This document shows, in pieces, positions 30,758 to 38,766 of a stretch of DNA of 40,751 nucleotides (position 1 is its first letter; the number at the start of each line of letters is the position of its first letter). The DNA comes from Candidatus Magasanikiibacteriota bacterium. GTDB taxonomy: Bacteria > Patescibacteriota > Patescibacteriia > Magasanikbacterales > UBA922. The notes below the pieces were generated by a model. The model was not told where the DNA came from. It saw nothing but the letters and a program-made list of their open reading frames with translations, and ran no database searches. The position numbers and the translations under genes are program-made. Where the stretch lies: NCBI GenBank assembly GCA_018651085.1, contig JABIEQ010000008.1, forward strand, positions 1 to 40,751, given 5' to 3'.

Positions 30758-31453
30758 ATGTATATAATAAATTCGAAGGATAAAAGAAAAAAAATTAAGA
30801 GTTCTATAGCTATTGCCTTATATGTCGCATTCATGGTAATAGCAGCTATTCTATTTCATAAATTTGTTGATAGGGATAGTCTGCAAATGATTACCGAAAA
30901 TAGTGGCTACCTGGGTTTGGTCATATATTTTTTGATTGAAGTTGTATATGTCACATTTACACCACTGCTTAACTCAGCTATTTTAATTATCTCTGGATAT
31001 CTCTTTGGTGGACATACAGGCTTTATCATAAATTTTACAGCAACAACATTCGGGTTGTTCCTAATTGTATTTTTGGTAAAAAAATATGGACGCCCAATGC
31101 TGAAACGCTTAGTATCAGAAAGATTTTATAACAAATTTGACCATATAGTCCAAAAAGTGGGGCCGATCACACTACTCATTGTATATGTTTTACCCCTCAC
31201 CCCTGATGATGAACTCACGTATATTATCGCTGCCGGACCAATTGGGATTAAGAGATTTATTCTACCAATTATACTAGGTACACTCGCGAAAGCAGCGTAT
31301 AGTTATATTGGGGACAAAGGAACCGAAGGAATTCTGATCGCTACTTATGCCCGGATAATTCTCCTCATTATAGGTGTAGTGATGATTGGTACCCAAGAAT
31401 ATATTCTCCTTAGAATAAAACGACGCGAAACATATATAACACCCGTAGAATAG
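30758..31453 (+). CDS. VTT-domain (TVP38/TMEM64, DedA-like) membrane protein
   Basis: 231 residues, six or so membrane segments. The VTT core reads LLNSAILIISGYLFGGHTGFI, then a re-entrant region with F-x3-[KR]-Y-G-R-P and LPLTPDDELTYIIAAG. The family moves lipids across membranes or maintains them; role here unknown. Co-transcribed with the prenyl synthase and ended by the 31484 terminator. No SD. Confidence 0.8.
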   Translation: MYIINSKDKRKKIKSSIAIALYVAFMVIAAILFHKFVDRDSLQMITENSGYLGLVIYFLIEVVYVTFTPLLNSAILIISGYLFGGHTGFIINFTATTFGLFLIVFLVKKYGRPMLKRLVSERFYNKFDHIVQKVGPITLLIVYVLPLTPDDELTYIIAAGPIGIKRFILPIILGTLAKAAYSYIGDKGTEGILIATYARIILLIIGVVMIGTQEYILLRIKRRETYITPVE

Positions 31454-31483
31454 CCCACTTACGCCTCAAATTTATCTGTAAAC

Positions 31484-31519
31484 AAAAAAGAACTCGTATA
31501 ATTACTACGGTTCTTTTTT
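31484..31519 (+). terminator. Terminator of the 29900-31453 operon
   Basis: AAAAAAGAAC and GTTCTTTTTT enclose CGTA/TACG with one bulged T. Confidence 0.85.
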
Positions 31520-31536
31520 TGTTTTTTCAAAATTTG

Positions 31537-31609
31537 TGGACTCGAGGAGAGTCGAACTCCTGACCTCCGCAGTGCAAATGCGGCGCTCTACCAACTAAGC
31601 TACGAGCCC
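31537..31609 (-). tRNA. tRNA-Ala (anticodon TGC)
   Basis: Acceptor GGGCTCG/CGAGTCC, loop TTTGCAC on CCGCA/TGCGG, T-loop TTCGACT. CCA not encoded. Confidence 0.95.
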
Positions 31610-31658
31610 ATAACATGCGAAAAAAAGTATATCAATTCTACCATCTTTTGTCAACATA

Positions 31659-33356
31659 CTACTTATTTTGTTGCGTAGAGAATCTTAAGGTCATTTCCTT
31701 TTTTTGTTCGCGCTTTAGAGTACCAAAAGTCCGCTTTGTCCATGGTTTTTTTGTAACAATGTCTGCAATCCAATGCCCACCTAAAAGATGCGGCATCATA
31801 ACGTAATCTGCCCCAGCTGCGTATAAATCTTCTACTTGCGCACTATGGAATAGATTTCCAATAATATATGGTTTTTGTTTATTTTCTTTTCTTATATGCC
31901 TTATGAGTGTTATTTGATCATCTGCTTCCGGAATAGTAGAAATAATAAGCTTTGCCTTTTTTAATGGCAATTCATTTAAAAACTCTACATCAGCAACATC
32001 ACCAAAGTAAGCATGGATACCTCTTCCCTTTAAACTCTTAATTACCTCTGGATTATAATCAACCACGGCAAATGTTTTTTTACTGTTTACCAATGTTTCA
32101 CATATCTTCCACCCAATTCTATGATACCCAATGACGATAACGTCGTATGTCTTTTCTTTATCTTCTTTTTGTTGCCTACTGTCTTTTCCAAAAATAGATA
32201 ATATTGGTTTTAATACTTTATATAGCTTTTCATTATACGAGATGGTGTATGAAGAAATGAAAATGGTAATCAAAGCTACCATTGTAAAAATGGTAATGTC
32301 ATTTGTGCTTACAATGCCAGCTTGCTGCCCGGTAAATAATAATATGAATCCAAATTCACTTACTTGCGCAGCTGTTGATCCAATGAGTAAACTATTTCTT
32401 CTTGTAAATTTTGTAAGCCTAAACAAAATATATAAAATGAGTGGATTTCCAATTAAAATAAATGCAGAAAGAATCAATCCAGGTACAATAATGTCCGGAA
32501 TATTCGCAACACCCAATTGACTCCCCAAAATAATGAAAAAGATTACGATAAAAAAATCTCGTAGTGGTTTGATTCGACTACTAATCTCTAAACTATATGG
32601 CGAAGAACCTAGAGATATACCAGCAATAACAGCCCCTATCTCTAAACCAAACCCAAACCAGTGTACCAAACTTGCAATACCAAAACACCAAGCGACGGTA
32701 AACAAAAATAAAAATTCTGCAGATTTGGCTACTCTATTTAAGAGTGGTGGCAATACTACTTTTGCTAAGAAGTAGACAATAGACGCAACAATTACTCCTT
32801 TTATAAATAATGAACTAATTGAAGTAACTAATGAATCCCCTAACCCTGTTGTTTTTATCATTATCATGATAAAAATTGCAATCAAATCTTGCACTAAAAG
32901 GAGTCCAATCGTGTACCGCCCGTATACGGTTTCTAAATCCTTTTTATCTGAAAGGAGTTTTATAATGATGATTGTACTTGAAAAAGTCATTGCAACGGCC
33001 AAATACAGGGAATGTATACCACTGAATCCCAATGCATTTAAAATTAGCCACCCAAATGTTGCCGTAAATAAAACCTGCCCCACCCCCGCAATCATGGCAA
33101 CTCGTCCAACTTTTTTTATATAACTAAAGTTGAGACTAAGTCCCACTACAAATAACAGTAGTACCACTCCTAACTCTGCGAAGGCATCAAAGGATCCATG
33201 TCCACTACTAATTACATTTAAAAATAATGGTCCGGCAATAATACCGGCAATGATATACGCAATCATTAACGGTTGACGCAACAATCGGATAACGAAGGCA
33301 ATACTTACTGTTAAACCAAGAAGGACACTTATTTGTAAAAATATATTATCAACCAC
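31659..33356 (-). CDS. CPA2-family cation:proton antiporter with RCK (TrkA-N) domain
   Basis: 565 residues, KefB/KefC-like. Residues 1-~385 hold about twelve membrane segments with the family pattern IAGIIAGP, FVVGLSLNF and AGISLGSSPYS. Residues ~405-525 are a TrkA-N domain: VIVIGYHRIGWKICETL replaces the usual GxGxxG with G-Y-H-R-I-G, then VVDYNPEVIKSLKGRG and GDVADVEFL. It exchanges K+ or Na+ for H+. The start is GTG (33356-33354) shortly after a TATACA box. No SD. Confidence 0.85.
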   Translation of the reverse strand: MVDNIFLQISVLLGLTVSIAFVIRLLRQPLMIAYIIAGIIAGPLFLNVISSGHGSFDAFAELGVVLLLFVVGLSLNFSYIKKVGRVAMIAGVGQVLFTATFGWLILNALGFSGIHSLYLAVAMTFSSTIIIIKLLSDKKDLETVYGRYTIGLLLVQDLIAIFIMIMIKTTGLGDSLVTSISSLFIKGVIVASIVYFLAKVVLPPLLNRVAKSAEFLFLFTVAWCFGIASLVHWFGFGLEIGAVIAGISLGSSPYSLEISSRIKPLRDFFIVIFFIILGSQLGVANIPDIIVPGLILSAFILIGNPLILYILFRLTKFTRRNSLLIGSTAAQVSEFGFILLFTGQQAGIVSTNDITIFTMVALITIFISSYTISYNEKLYKVLKPILSIFGKDSRQQKEDKEKTYDVIVIGYHRIGWKICETLVNSKKTFAVVDYNPEVIKSLKGRGIHAYFGDVADVEFLNELPLKKAKLIISTIPEADDQITLIRHIRKENKQKPYIIGNLFHSAQVEDLYAAGADYVMMPHLLGGHWIADIVTKKPWTKRTFGTLKREQKKEMTLRFSTQQNK

Positions 33357-33421
33357 AGGTTCGTGTATTTATGTATAGTAAAATTATTTACAGTATACCA
33401 AATAATACGCGACCATCCCAA

Positions 33422-35563
33422 TTATATTTTATCTTTATACTTCTTTTTTATATACCATCCGGCACCAATAATGAGTATGAGCACGATTACAGGTTTTGTG
33501 TACTTACTTTCTTGTTGTTTTGTTCCTTTTAATCCTGGCACTGTTGATGTTGATGTTGATGTTTGTCTTTTATTCTCTTTTATAACGATGTCTTCTACAA
33601 CCCTTGGTACAATCTGGAAATCATCTTTATACTTTTGTACAATCCCGATAACTTCTATCTTGTCTCCTTTTGAAACTTTTACATTTTTATGCCTTTTTAA
33701 GGATACGGCTATTTCTGCTTTACCACTTGCTACATATATAAAACTACTTTGTGTTTCTATTACCTCTCCTTCTAACCGTACTAACTTACCACTATATTCT
33801 TTGTCTAGAAGGATGTCATTAATATCCTCTGGTGCTTGGTAATTTCCTGACTCTACTATTTGAATGTCTTCTTTTATTTTTGTTTTTATTCTTTTTTCTG
33901 TCTGTATCTCTGACAATTCTCCCTTTACGTTGATAATATCCCCTAAAGATATTTCTGGAAAATCTTTGGCATGCATATATACTTGCAAGGCTCCTGAATC
34001 ATCTTGGATATAGAAATATTGTGCACTTAGAACTCCTGGTAGAACGGTAACAATCCCATTCGTTTTTACAAAAGTTCCTTTCTTTTCTTTTTTTATGTCA
34101 TCTATTACTCCTTGTTTCTCCTTTGTTTTTATAACTAGTTCTTTTTCTTTGCTAACTAAAGCCACTTTTAATGAATTCTTTTCTCCTGGTGTAGGCGTTT
34201 CTGTCGAGGTCCATTCTTCATTCCACCATATATGAGATACCCCTTCAGCAACATCGTGATATGAGACTTCTTTTAGAATGTTCCCTTTTTTATCCAAAAG
34301 ACGAACCTTATCACTCGTATTGTTAAGAGCAATACCCGTTTCCTTTTGATAAAATACGAGATACTCTCTTATACCAAGTATGGTTCCTTCTTTCACTGAA
34401 TATGGAAATGATCCACCGTCAGCATCATCAAGTTGCAAATAAGAGATATCAATTTCTTCATCTGTTGGATTATAAATTTCAATGAACTCCCTATCATCCT
34501 TTCCTATAGGATTAGGGATGAACTCAGATATGTGCACTTCTTCTATTTTTTCGTCTTTTTCTTCTATTTGGACTTCTTCTTTTACAATTATTTCTTTCTT
34601 TATGTCTTTTACTCTTATATCTACATAAGCTTTTGATATTCCAAAGTGTTTATCGGTAACCTTTAGCTCAACAGTGTATAATCCTTCTGTTTCAAAACTG
34701 TACGTTAACTTGTTTCCTTCTCCAATTCTTTTTTTCTCTATGTACCAATGAAATAACATGGTATCACCATCAAAATCTATTGTTTGACTTGCATCGAATG
34801 TTAGAGCTTCCTTTATTTCCACTTCTCCTTTGTATTCAACATTTATTTCAGGAGGAGTGTTAATAAAAATCTTCTCTTTTATTTTTACCTCTTTTATAAT
34901 TACTTGTACTTCTTGTTTTTCTTCTACTTTATCTTCTAAAATTGGTATTTGTTTTGGTGTTTCTACTACTTCTTCTTGTATAACTTGTTCTGTATTTTCT
35001 TCTATGGTTTTTTCTATTGGTATTTGTGTACTATTTATTTTTCCAACACTATTTCCTGACTCATGTTGGTGCCAATTTTCTGTTGTATAGTCTGTCCAGA
35101 AGATATCACTTCTTTCAAGTGATGTATCTGGTGCAGGAATGTATGTAAAAACTTCTACAAATTCACCTGTGTCATCTTTTAATCCAATTTCCTCCCCTTT
35201 CTCATTTAATGTACTCCAGGCACTATCAAATAAAGTGGTTTGTTCTAATGGATATACGGACTCGAAGGTGTCGTTATTTTGAGTAATTACAGCATATTCC
35301 CCAGATTCTAAAATGGAATCTTCCCCATGTATTAATGATATTTTATGGTTGGTTTTATTTTCCCAAAATGACCACCCTCCAATATCAATACTGGTACCAG
35401 TGACGTTCACAACTTCTATCCATTCTTGCCCTGATTTTTCATATGCACCAATTTCACTTATAACAACACTTAACGTCTCCTCCCCGTGAAGTGGTTGATG
35501 ATCTACCACCACTCCAAGTATGATCACGACACATATTACCAATGCGCGATATTTGTTGTTCAT
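33422..35563 (-). CDS. Secreted lamin-tail/PKD/OB-fold surface protein
   Basis: 713 residues from ATG 35563; the open frame runs on to 35632 but a promoter box (TATGGT near 35600) lies between, so the shorter form with a signal peptide (YRALVICVVIILGVVVDHQ) is chosen. Order: lamin-tail domain (~28-150, SEIGAYEKSGQEWIEVVN), charged K/E linker, PKD-like domain (~255-325, SQTIDFDGDTMLFHWYIE), second lamin-tail (~345-470, HISEFIPNPIGKDDREFIEIYN), OB-fold (~500-670, YIQDDSGALQVY), and a C-terminal membrane segment (VIVLILIIGAGWYIKKKYK). Likely a membrane-anchored extracellular protein; function unknown. Confidence 0.75.
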   Translation of the reverse strand: MNNKYRALVICVVIILGVVVDHQPLHGEETLSVVISEIGAYEKSGQEWIEVVNVTGTSIDIGGWSFWENKTNHKISLIHGEDSILESGEYAVITQNNDTFESVYPLEQTTLFDSAWSTLNEKGEEIGLKDDTGEFVEVFTYIPAPDTSLERSDIFWTDYTTENWHQHESGNSVGKINSTQIPIEKTIEENTEQVIQEEVVETPKQIPILEDKVEEKQEVQVIIKEVKIKEKIFINTPPEINVEYKGEVEIKEALTFDASQTIDFDGDTMLFHWYIEKKRIGEGNKLTYSFETEGLYTVELKVTDKHFGISKAYVDIRVKDIKKEIIVKEEVQIEEKDEKIEEVHISEFIPNPIGKDDREFIEIYNPTDEEIDISYLQLDDADGGSFPYSVKEGTILGIREYLVFYQKETGIALNNTSDKVRLLDKKGNILKEVSYHDVAEGVSHIWWNEEWTSTETPTPGEKNSLKVALVSKEKELVIKTKEKQGVIDDIKKEKKGTFVKTNGIVTVLPGVLSAQYFYIQDDSGALQVYMHAKDFPEISLGDIINVKGELSEIQTEKRIKTKIKEDIQIVESGNYQAPEDINDILLDKEYSGKLVRLEGEVIETQSSFIYVASGKAEIAVSLKRHKNVKVSKGDKIEVIGIVQKYKDDFQIVPRVVEDIVIKENKRQTSTSTSTVPGLKGTKQQESKYTKPVIVLILIIGAGWYIKKKYKDKI

Positions 35564-35670
35564 ATTTGTATTTATTTTTTTGTGTTTATTTTTCTTTTCT
35601 TGACCATACCATGCATGTTTTTTTATGCGCAACTAAATCGCTGTTTTTGGTATGTTTTTAAACAAAAGTT

Positions 35671-35701
35671 AAAAAAACACCCATTTTTTGGGTGTTTTTT
35701 T
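35671..35701 (-). terminator. Terminator of ychF
   Basis: AAAAAACACCC and GGGTGTTTTTT with a 7-base loop; T-run on either strand. Confidence 0.9.
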
Positions 35702-35716
35702 CTTCTTTTTTTATTG

Positions 35717-36796
35717 TTATGTACTTACATGAAAATACATTACGTCACCATCTTTTACAATGTAATCTTTTCCAACAAGTTGCATTTGTCCTTTTTCTCT
35801 TACTCCATTCCATCCACCATTTTCAACAAATTTTTCACAATTTGCAACGTCTGCTTTTATGAACCCTTTTATAAAGTCAGTGTGAATCACACCAGCAGCA
35901 TCTGGGGCAAACGTATTTTTCTCTACAGTCCAAGCTCTTGTTTCTTGTTCTCCTGAAGTAAAATATGTAACAAGATCTAGCAGCTTATACCCAGCAACAA
36001 TCATTTTGTCTAGACCAGTCTCTAACACTCCTAACTCTTGAAGGTATTCTTTTGCTTCTTCATCAGATAGTGATACCAATTCAGCTTCTAATCGACCACA
36101 AACATAAATGTGTGGCACACCTTCTTCTACAATTGTTGCTTCTCCTTCTTCTTTTCCACCTGGCTCATCAATATTTATCACATACATCATCGGCTTCATA
36201 GTGAGAAGATGTAAGTCTCTTACTATTTTCTGTTCTTCCTCGGTATATTCTAATGTTCTGGCCATGTTTCCAGCATCAAGGTGCTTGTTAAGCTTTTCAA
36301 GAACAGCTACTTCTAGCTCAACTTCTTTTACCTTTGCTCCTTTTGTCTGTTTTTTCGTTTTTTCTAATCGCTTTGATACTGTTTGCCAATCAGCAAGTAC
36401 TAATTCAAGATTAATAATAGCAGCATCATCTTTTGGATCAACTCTGTCGTGTACATGCGTAATGTTTTTGTCTTTAAACGATCGGGCTACGTGTGCTATA
36501 GCATCTACTTCACGAATATGAGAGAGGAATTTATTTCCAAGCCCCTCACCTTCTGACGCTCCTTTTACAAGCCCTGCAATATCTACAAATTCAATCGCTG
36601 TTGGGATAAGTTTTTTTGATTTTGTTACCTCTGAAAGATCTTGTACTCGTTTATCTGGAACTTCAACAATTCCAACGTTTGGTTCGATGGTACAAAATGG
36701 ATAATTTTGTGCATCGGCTTGCTTACTCTTAGTAAGAGCATTAAACAATGTTGACTTTCCAACATTTGGCAACCCAACGATTCCAATTGAAAGCAT
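35717..36796 (-). CDS. ychF: Redox-/ribosome-associated ATPase YchF (OBG family)
   Basis: 359 residues. P-loop GLPNVGKSTLFNALT, switch II DIAGLVKGASEGEGLGNKFL, G4 position NIDEPG (Asn-x2-Glu instead of NKxD, the feature that gives ATP preference), a central coiled coil (~135-170) and a C-terminal TGS domain (DAAGVIHTDFIKGFIKADV). Conserved translation-associated ATPase. TATAAT lies 18 bases before the ATG; no SD. Confidence 0.95.
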   Translation of the reverse strand: MLSIGIVGLPNVGKSTLFNALTKSKQADAQNYPFCTIEPNVGIVEVPDKRVQDLSEVTKSKKLIPTAIEFVDIAGLVKGASEGEGLGNKFLSHIREVDAIAHVARSFKDKNITHVHDRVDPKDDAAIINLELVLADWQTVSKRLEKTKKQTKGAKVKEVELEVAVLEKLNKHLDAGNMARTLEYTEEEQKIVRDLHLLTMKPMMYVINIDEPGGKEEGEATIVEEGVPHIYVCGRLEAELVSLSDEEAKEYLQELGVLETGLDKMIVAGYKLLDLVTYFTSGEQETRAWTVEKNTFAPDAAGVIHTDFIKGFIKADVANCEKFVENGGWNGVREKGQMQLVGKDYIVKDGDVMYFHVST

Positions 36797-36999
36797 ATAT
36801 TATGGCCAATAAGTATTATATGGTTCTCTTATAAATATTTTTATACGTTGGGGACATTACTTTATCGGTATAGGCCGCTAAATGTAGCATATGTTAGCCT
36901 CTTTTACAAGAACAACGGCCATCTATAAAGAGTTGTTAGGCCCTTTAGCAAAAAGTTTCATATATATAAAATTTGTCCTACTAAATATACTGTGTATAA
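36797..36999. other. Gene-free spacer upstream of ychF
   Basis: Contains the ychF promoter (TATAAT on the minus strand near 36815). Otherwise AT-rich; no gene or RNA recognised. Confidence 0.6.
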
Positions 37000-37023
37000 A
37001 AAGATAGGGGTAAGCCTATCTTT
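37000..37023 (-). terminator. Terminator of the A/P/E-repeat microprotein
   Basis: AAAGATAGG (37000-37008) and CCTATCTTT (37015-37023), T-run on the minus strand. Confidence 0.8.
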
Positions 37024-37054
37024 ATTATACAATATGTAGCTAATGTAATTAGCT

Positions 37055-37192
37055 TTATTCAGCAGGAGTAGCTTCTGGAGCAGCTTCTGGAGCAGCTTCT
37101 GGAGTAGCTTCTGGTGTAGCTTCTGTAGCAGGCGCTTCTGGAGCAGCAGGTGCTTCTGGTGTAGCGTCGCCCATTGGTGTAGTATCTTCCAT
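37055..37192 (-). CDS. 45-residue Ala/Pro/Glu-repeat microprotein
   Basis: Reads MEDTTPMGDATPEAPAAPEA and continues as repeats of (A/T)PEA(A/T) to ...ATPAE-stop. Acidic, low-complexity, disordered; it would have no fold of its own. The repeated 15-18 base units (GCTTCTGGAGCAGCT-like on the plus strand) could vary in number by slippage. It has its own terminator at 37000 and a possible promoter (TTGACG near 37250). No family recognised; similar tails occur on ribosomal proteins and secreted proteins, but this one stands alone. Confidence 0.55.
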   Translation of the reverse strand: MEDTTPMGDATPEAPAAPEAPATEATPEATPEAAPEAAPEATPAE

Positions 37193-37311
37193 AGAATAGT
37201 ATTAGTGAATTAATATGGAACCTGTATACAGTATCATAGGACTTTTCTCTGCGTCAATAAGGTAAATTTTTTTTCTGTGTACAATATGTGGAAAGATAGT
37301 GTGTACATATG

Positions 37312-37385
37312 TGGACTCTACGGGATTCGAACCCATGATCTCCGCCATGCCATGGCGGCGCGTTAACCAACTACGCTAAGAGCCC
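37312..37385 (-). tRNA. tRNA-Ala (anticodon GGC)
   Basis: Acceptor GGGCTCT/AGAGTCC, anticodon stem CCGCC/GGCGG with loop ATGGCAT, T-loop TTCGAAT. CCA not encoded. Confidence 0.95.
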
Positions 37386-37445
37386 TTCATAAGGAATGCC
37401 TATTTATTGTACGACACAATTTTAGTTTACTTTTTAGGCCTTCTA

Positions 37446-37499
37446 GTTTAAACAAAATGTTTAAACGGCACCAATCCCCCCTCAACAAGTAAAGGGGGA
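37446..37499. repeat. Two hairpins upstream of the rod RNA
   Basis: GTTTAAAC-AAAAT-GTTTAAAC (37446-37466) and TCCCCC/GGGGGA (about 37475-37499). Another GTTTAAAC is at about 39699 in CTAG-flanked inverted orientation. Role unknown. Confidence 0.4.
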
Positions 37500-37523
37500 C
37501 TAAACAGACCACTAGCATAACCC

Positions 37524-37683
37524 TTGAGCTAAACAAATAAACAGGGTAGACTATAGGCGACTACCCAAAATCCACATGTTACGAAGACGCACCCCCAGTC
37601 TTATGTTTAAGGATGGGTAGCTCTTCCATAAGCAAAGTCTTCGTACTTTGTGGATAATGGGTAGTCAAGGGCTACCTTTTTTT
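37524..37683 (+). ncRNA. Rod-shaped small RNA candidate (6S-like)
   Basis: TTGAGC (37524-37529), 17 bases, TAGACT (37547-37552) places the start near 37558. The transcript folds on itself: GACTACCC (37559-37566) pairs with GGGTAGTC (37659-37666), then 2x2 and 3x3 internal loops, then TACGAAGAC with GTCTTCGTA, and an inner CTTATG/CATAAG. The end is a terminator (GGTAG/CTACC, T7 at 37677-37683). Long rod with internal bubbles and tight promoter-terminator limits resembles 6S RNA, but I cannot confirm the 6S bubble. Confidence 0.5.
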
Positions 37684-37699
37684 ATTTGTCTAAAAATAT

Positions 37700-37798
37700 A
37701 TGGAAGAAAAGAAGAAGTGGGGGAATCAAGACAGCTTTCTCGTTGGATATCTTGTTGGAGCCGTACAAGTCTTTCTGACTATATGGTGGCTTTCTTAA
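37700..37798 (+). CDS. Possible 32-residue single-span membrane microprotein
   Basis: MEEKKKWGNQDSFLVGYLVG continues to a hydrophobic segment ending TIWWLS: a charged N-terminus then one membrane span. It begins 17 bases after the rod RNA terminator, with no SD (as for other AT-rich genes). A 64-codon frame in another phase overlaps but looks random. Unproven. Confidence 0.35.
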   Translation: MEEKKKWGNQDSFLVGYLVGAVQVFLTIWWLS

Positions 37799-37870
37799 AT
37801 ATATTTATCCTCTTCCTTAATTTAAATAGTGTTGTATACTAGTTATATAGCTATTTTATAAATATTAAAA

Positions 37871-37894
37871 AACCAGTTTAAATTAAATTAAACT
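37871..37894. repeat. Palindromic hairpin
   Basis: CCAGTTTAA-ATTAAA-TTAAACTGG, a 9-bp stem in a gene-free AT-rich stretch (37799-37955). A TTGACT-17-TAAGAT promoter-like pair follows at about 37902-37930 with no clear product. Confidence 0.4.
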
Positions 37895-37955
37895 GGAATT
37901 AGTTGACTTTTGTTTGTTTTTTGGGTAAGATCTACACCCTTTTTACAAAGTGTTT

Positions 37956-38077
37956 TTTCTCATCTAATAGTGCCACCGATCAGACTTGAACTGATATCAA
38001 TGCCTTCGTGTGGCGTGACGATTTACTAGATCGTTGCTTTATCCAGTTAAGCTACGGTGACACGATTAGATGAGAAA
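37956..38077. repeat. Perfect 13-bp inverted repeat enclosing a tRNA
   Basis: TTTCTCATCTAAT (37956-37968) and ATTAGATGAGAAA (38065-38077), two and three bases from the tRNA ends. Confidence 0.85.
37971..38061 (-). tRNA. Unusual class II-shaped tRNA, anticodon AGT
   Basis: 91 bases. Acceptor GTCACCG/CGGTGGC (one G-U), D-stem GCTT/AAGC with loop containing GG, anticodon stem ACGAT/ATCGT with loop CTAGTAA, 22-base variable region with GCC/GGC stem, T-arm ATCAG/CTGAT with loop TTCAAGT, discriminator A. Anticodon AGT would read Thr ACU, but tRNA-Thr has no long variable arm. The 5' half resembles tRNA-Arg. Structure is sound; identity is unclear. Confidence 0.75.
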
Positions 38078-38113
38078 GTATACTTATGAAAAAAACAGAT
38101 ACTAAAAATGAGA

Positions 38114-38425
38114 TTAAAGATTTGGAATATGTTGATCCTTATCTTCTTGAAGGTCCCGGAACCCAAATTCGCGACTTGTTTGCTTTATTCCCTGTACCTC
38201 GGGGAGCGACGTTTTTAACTCTCCGTGAATCTTTTCATAATCTTCAATCTTCTTCTGCAAAAGCAGAAAAAAACGTTTCGCATGTTTAGGTGATAATACA
38301 TACCTACGAGCTATTGTATTACTCATTGTATTAAACACAAACTGTTCTTCATCAAACTCTACATTCGCTCCTGTAAGATAGTACAAAATTTGATCGATTT
38401 GCATATTTGGTTTCTCTTGAACCAT
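38114..38425 (-). CDS. DUF3467 family protein
   Basis: 103 residues. The pattern NVEFDEEQFVFNTMSNTIARR followed by VLSPKHAKRFFLLLQKKIEDYE matches DUF3467, a small soluble family of unknown function. A 67-codon frame on the opposite strand (38086-38289) overlaps it fully and lacks a usable promoter, so I take this strand as coding. Its leader contains a strong hairpin with a U-run (38434-38556). No SD. Confidence 0.7.
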   Translation of the reverse strand: MVQEKPNMQIDQILYYLTGANVEFDEEQFVFNTMSNTIARRYVLSPKHAKRFFLLLQKKIEDYEKIHGELKTSLPEVQGIKQTSREFGFRDLQEDKDQHIPNL

Positions 38426-38433
38426 ATTTTTTT

Positions 38434-38556
38434 ACTAAAAATAAAAAACGCTTTTTAGGGAAACTAATCGAGAAGGAGAGAAATAATCTCTGCTTCCCCT
38501 AAACTAATAGAGAAATCACCAACTGACTTCTCGAAGAGCTTTCCTAAAAAGCGTTT
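38434..38556 (-). terminator. Long hairpin with U-run in the DUF3467 leader
   Basis: AAACGCTTTTTAGG (38446-38459) pairs perfectly with CCTAAAAAGCGTTT (38543-38556); further in, TCGAGAAG (38468-38475) pairs with CTTCTCGA (38527-38534), and AGAGA/TCTCT sits at the tip. On the minus strand the stem is followed by TTTTATTTTT. Terminator, attenuator or short RNA are all possible. Confidence 0.6.
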
Positions 38557-38715
38557 AAATACTTGTATTGTTTTATTATTTTGTTGTATTAAAACTCATT
38601 TTCAGTTTCCCACTTATCCCCCACACAGGATTCAGCTATGTAAGTTTACCATATTTTTTTCTCTGCAACTACAAACAATGGCCGATTCTGTGGATAACTG
38701 CTATACTCTTCTTAT

Positions 38716-38766
38716 ATGGATCAAAGAAAACAATTCCACAACCTTCTACACAAAGCTATCTTGTCA
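38716..38766 (+). pseudogene. Possible 5' fragment of a gene cut by the IS1595-type element
   Basis: Starts MDQRKQFHNLLHKAILS after TATACT (38702-38707) with the SD-free short leader typical of this genome, then runs into the transposon end at about 38767. No matching remainder was found beyond the other end. Weak evidence. Confidence 0.25.

Noticed and set aside
38086-38289. 67-codon plus-strand frame opposite DUF3467
   Set aside because: It overlaps a frame with a recognisable family on the other strand, and its only -10 box ends one base before the ATG.
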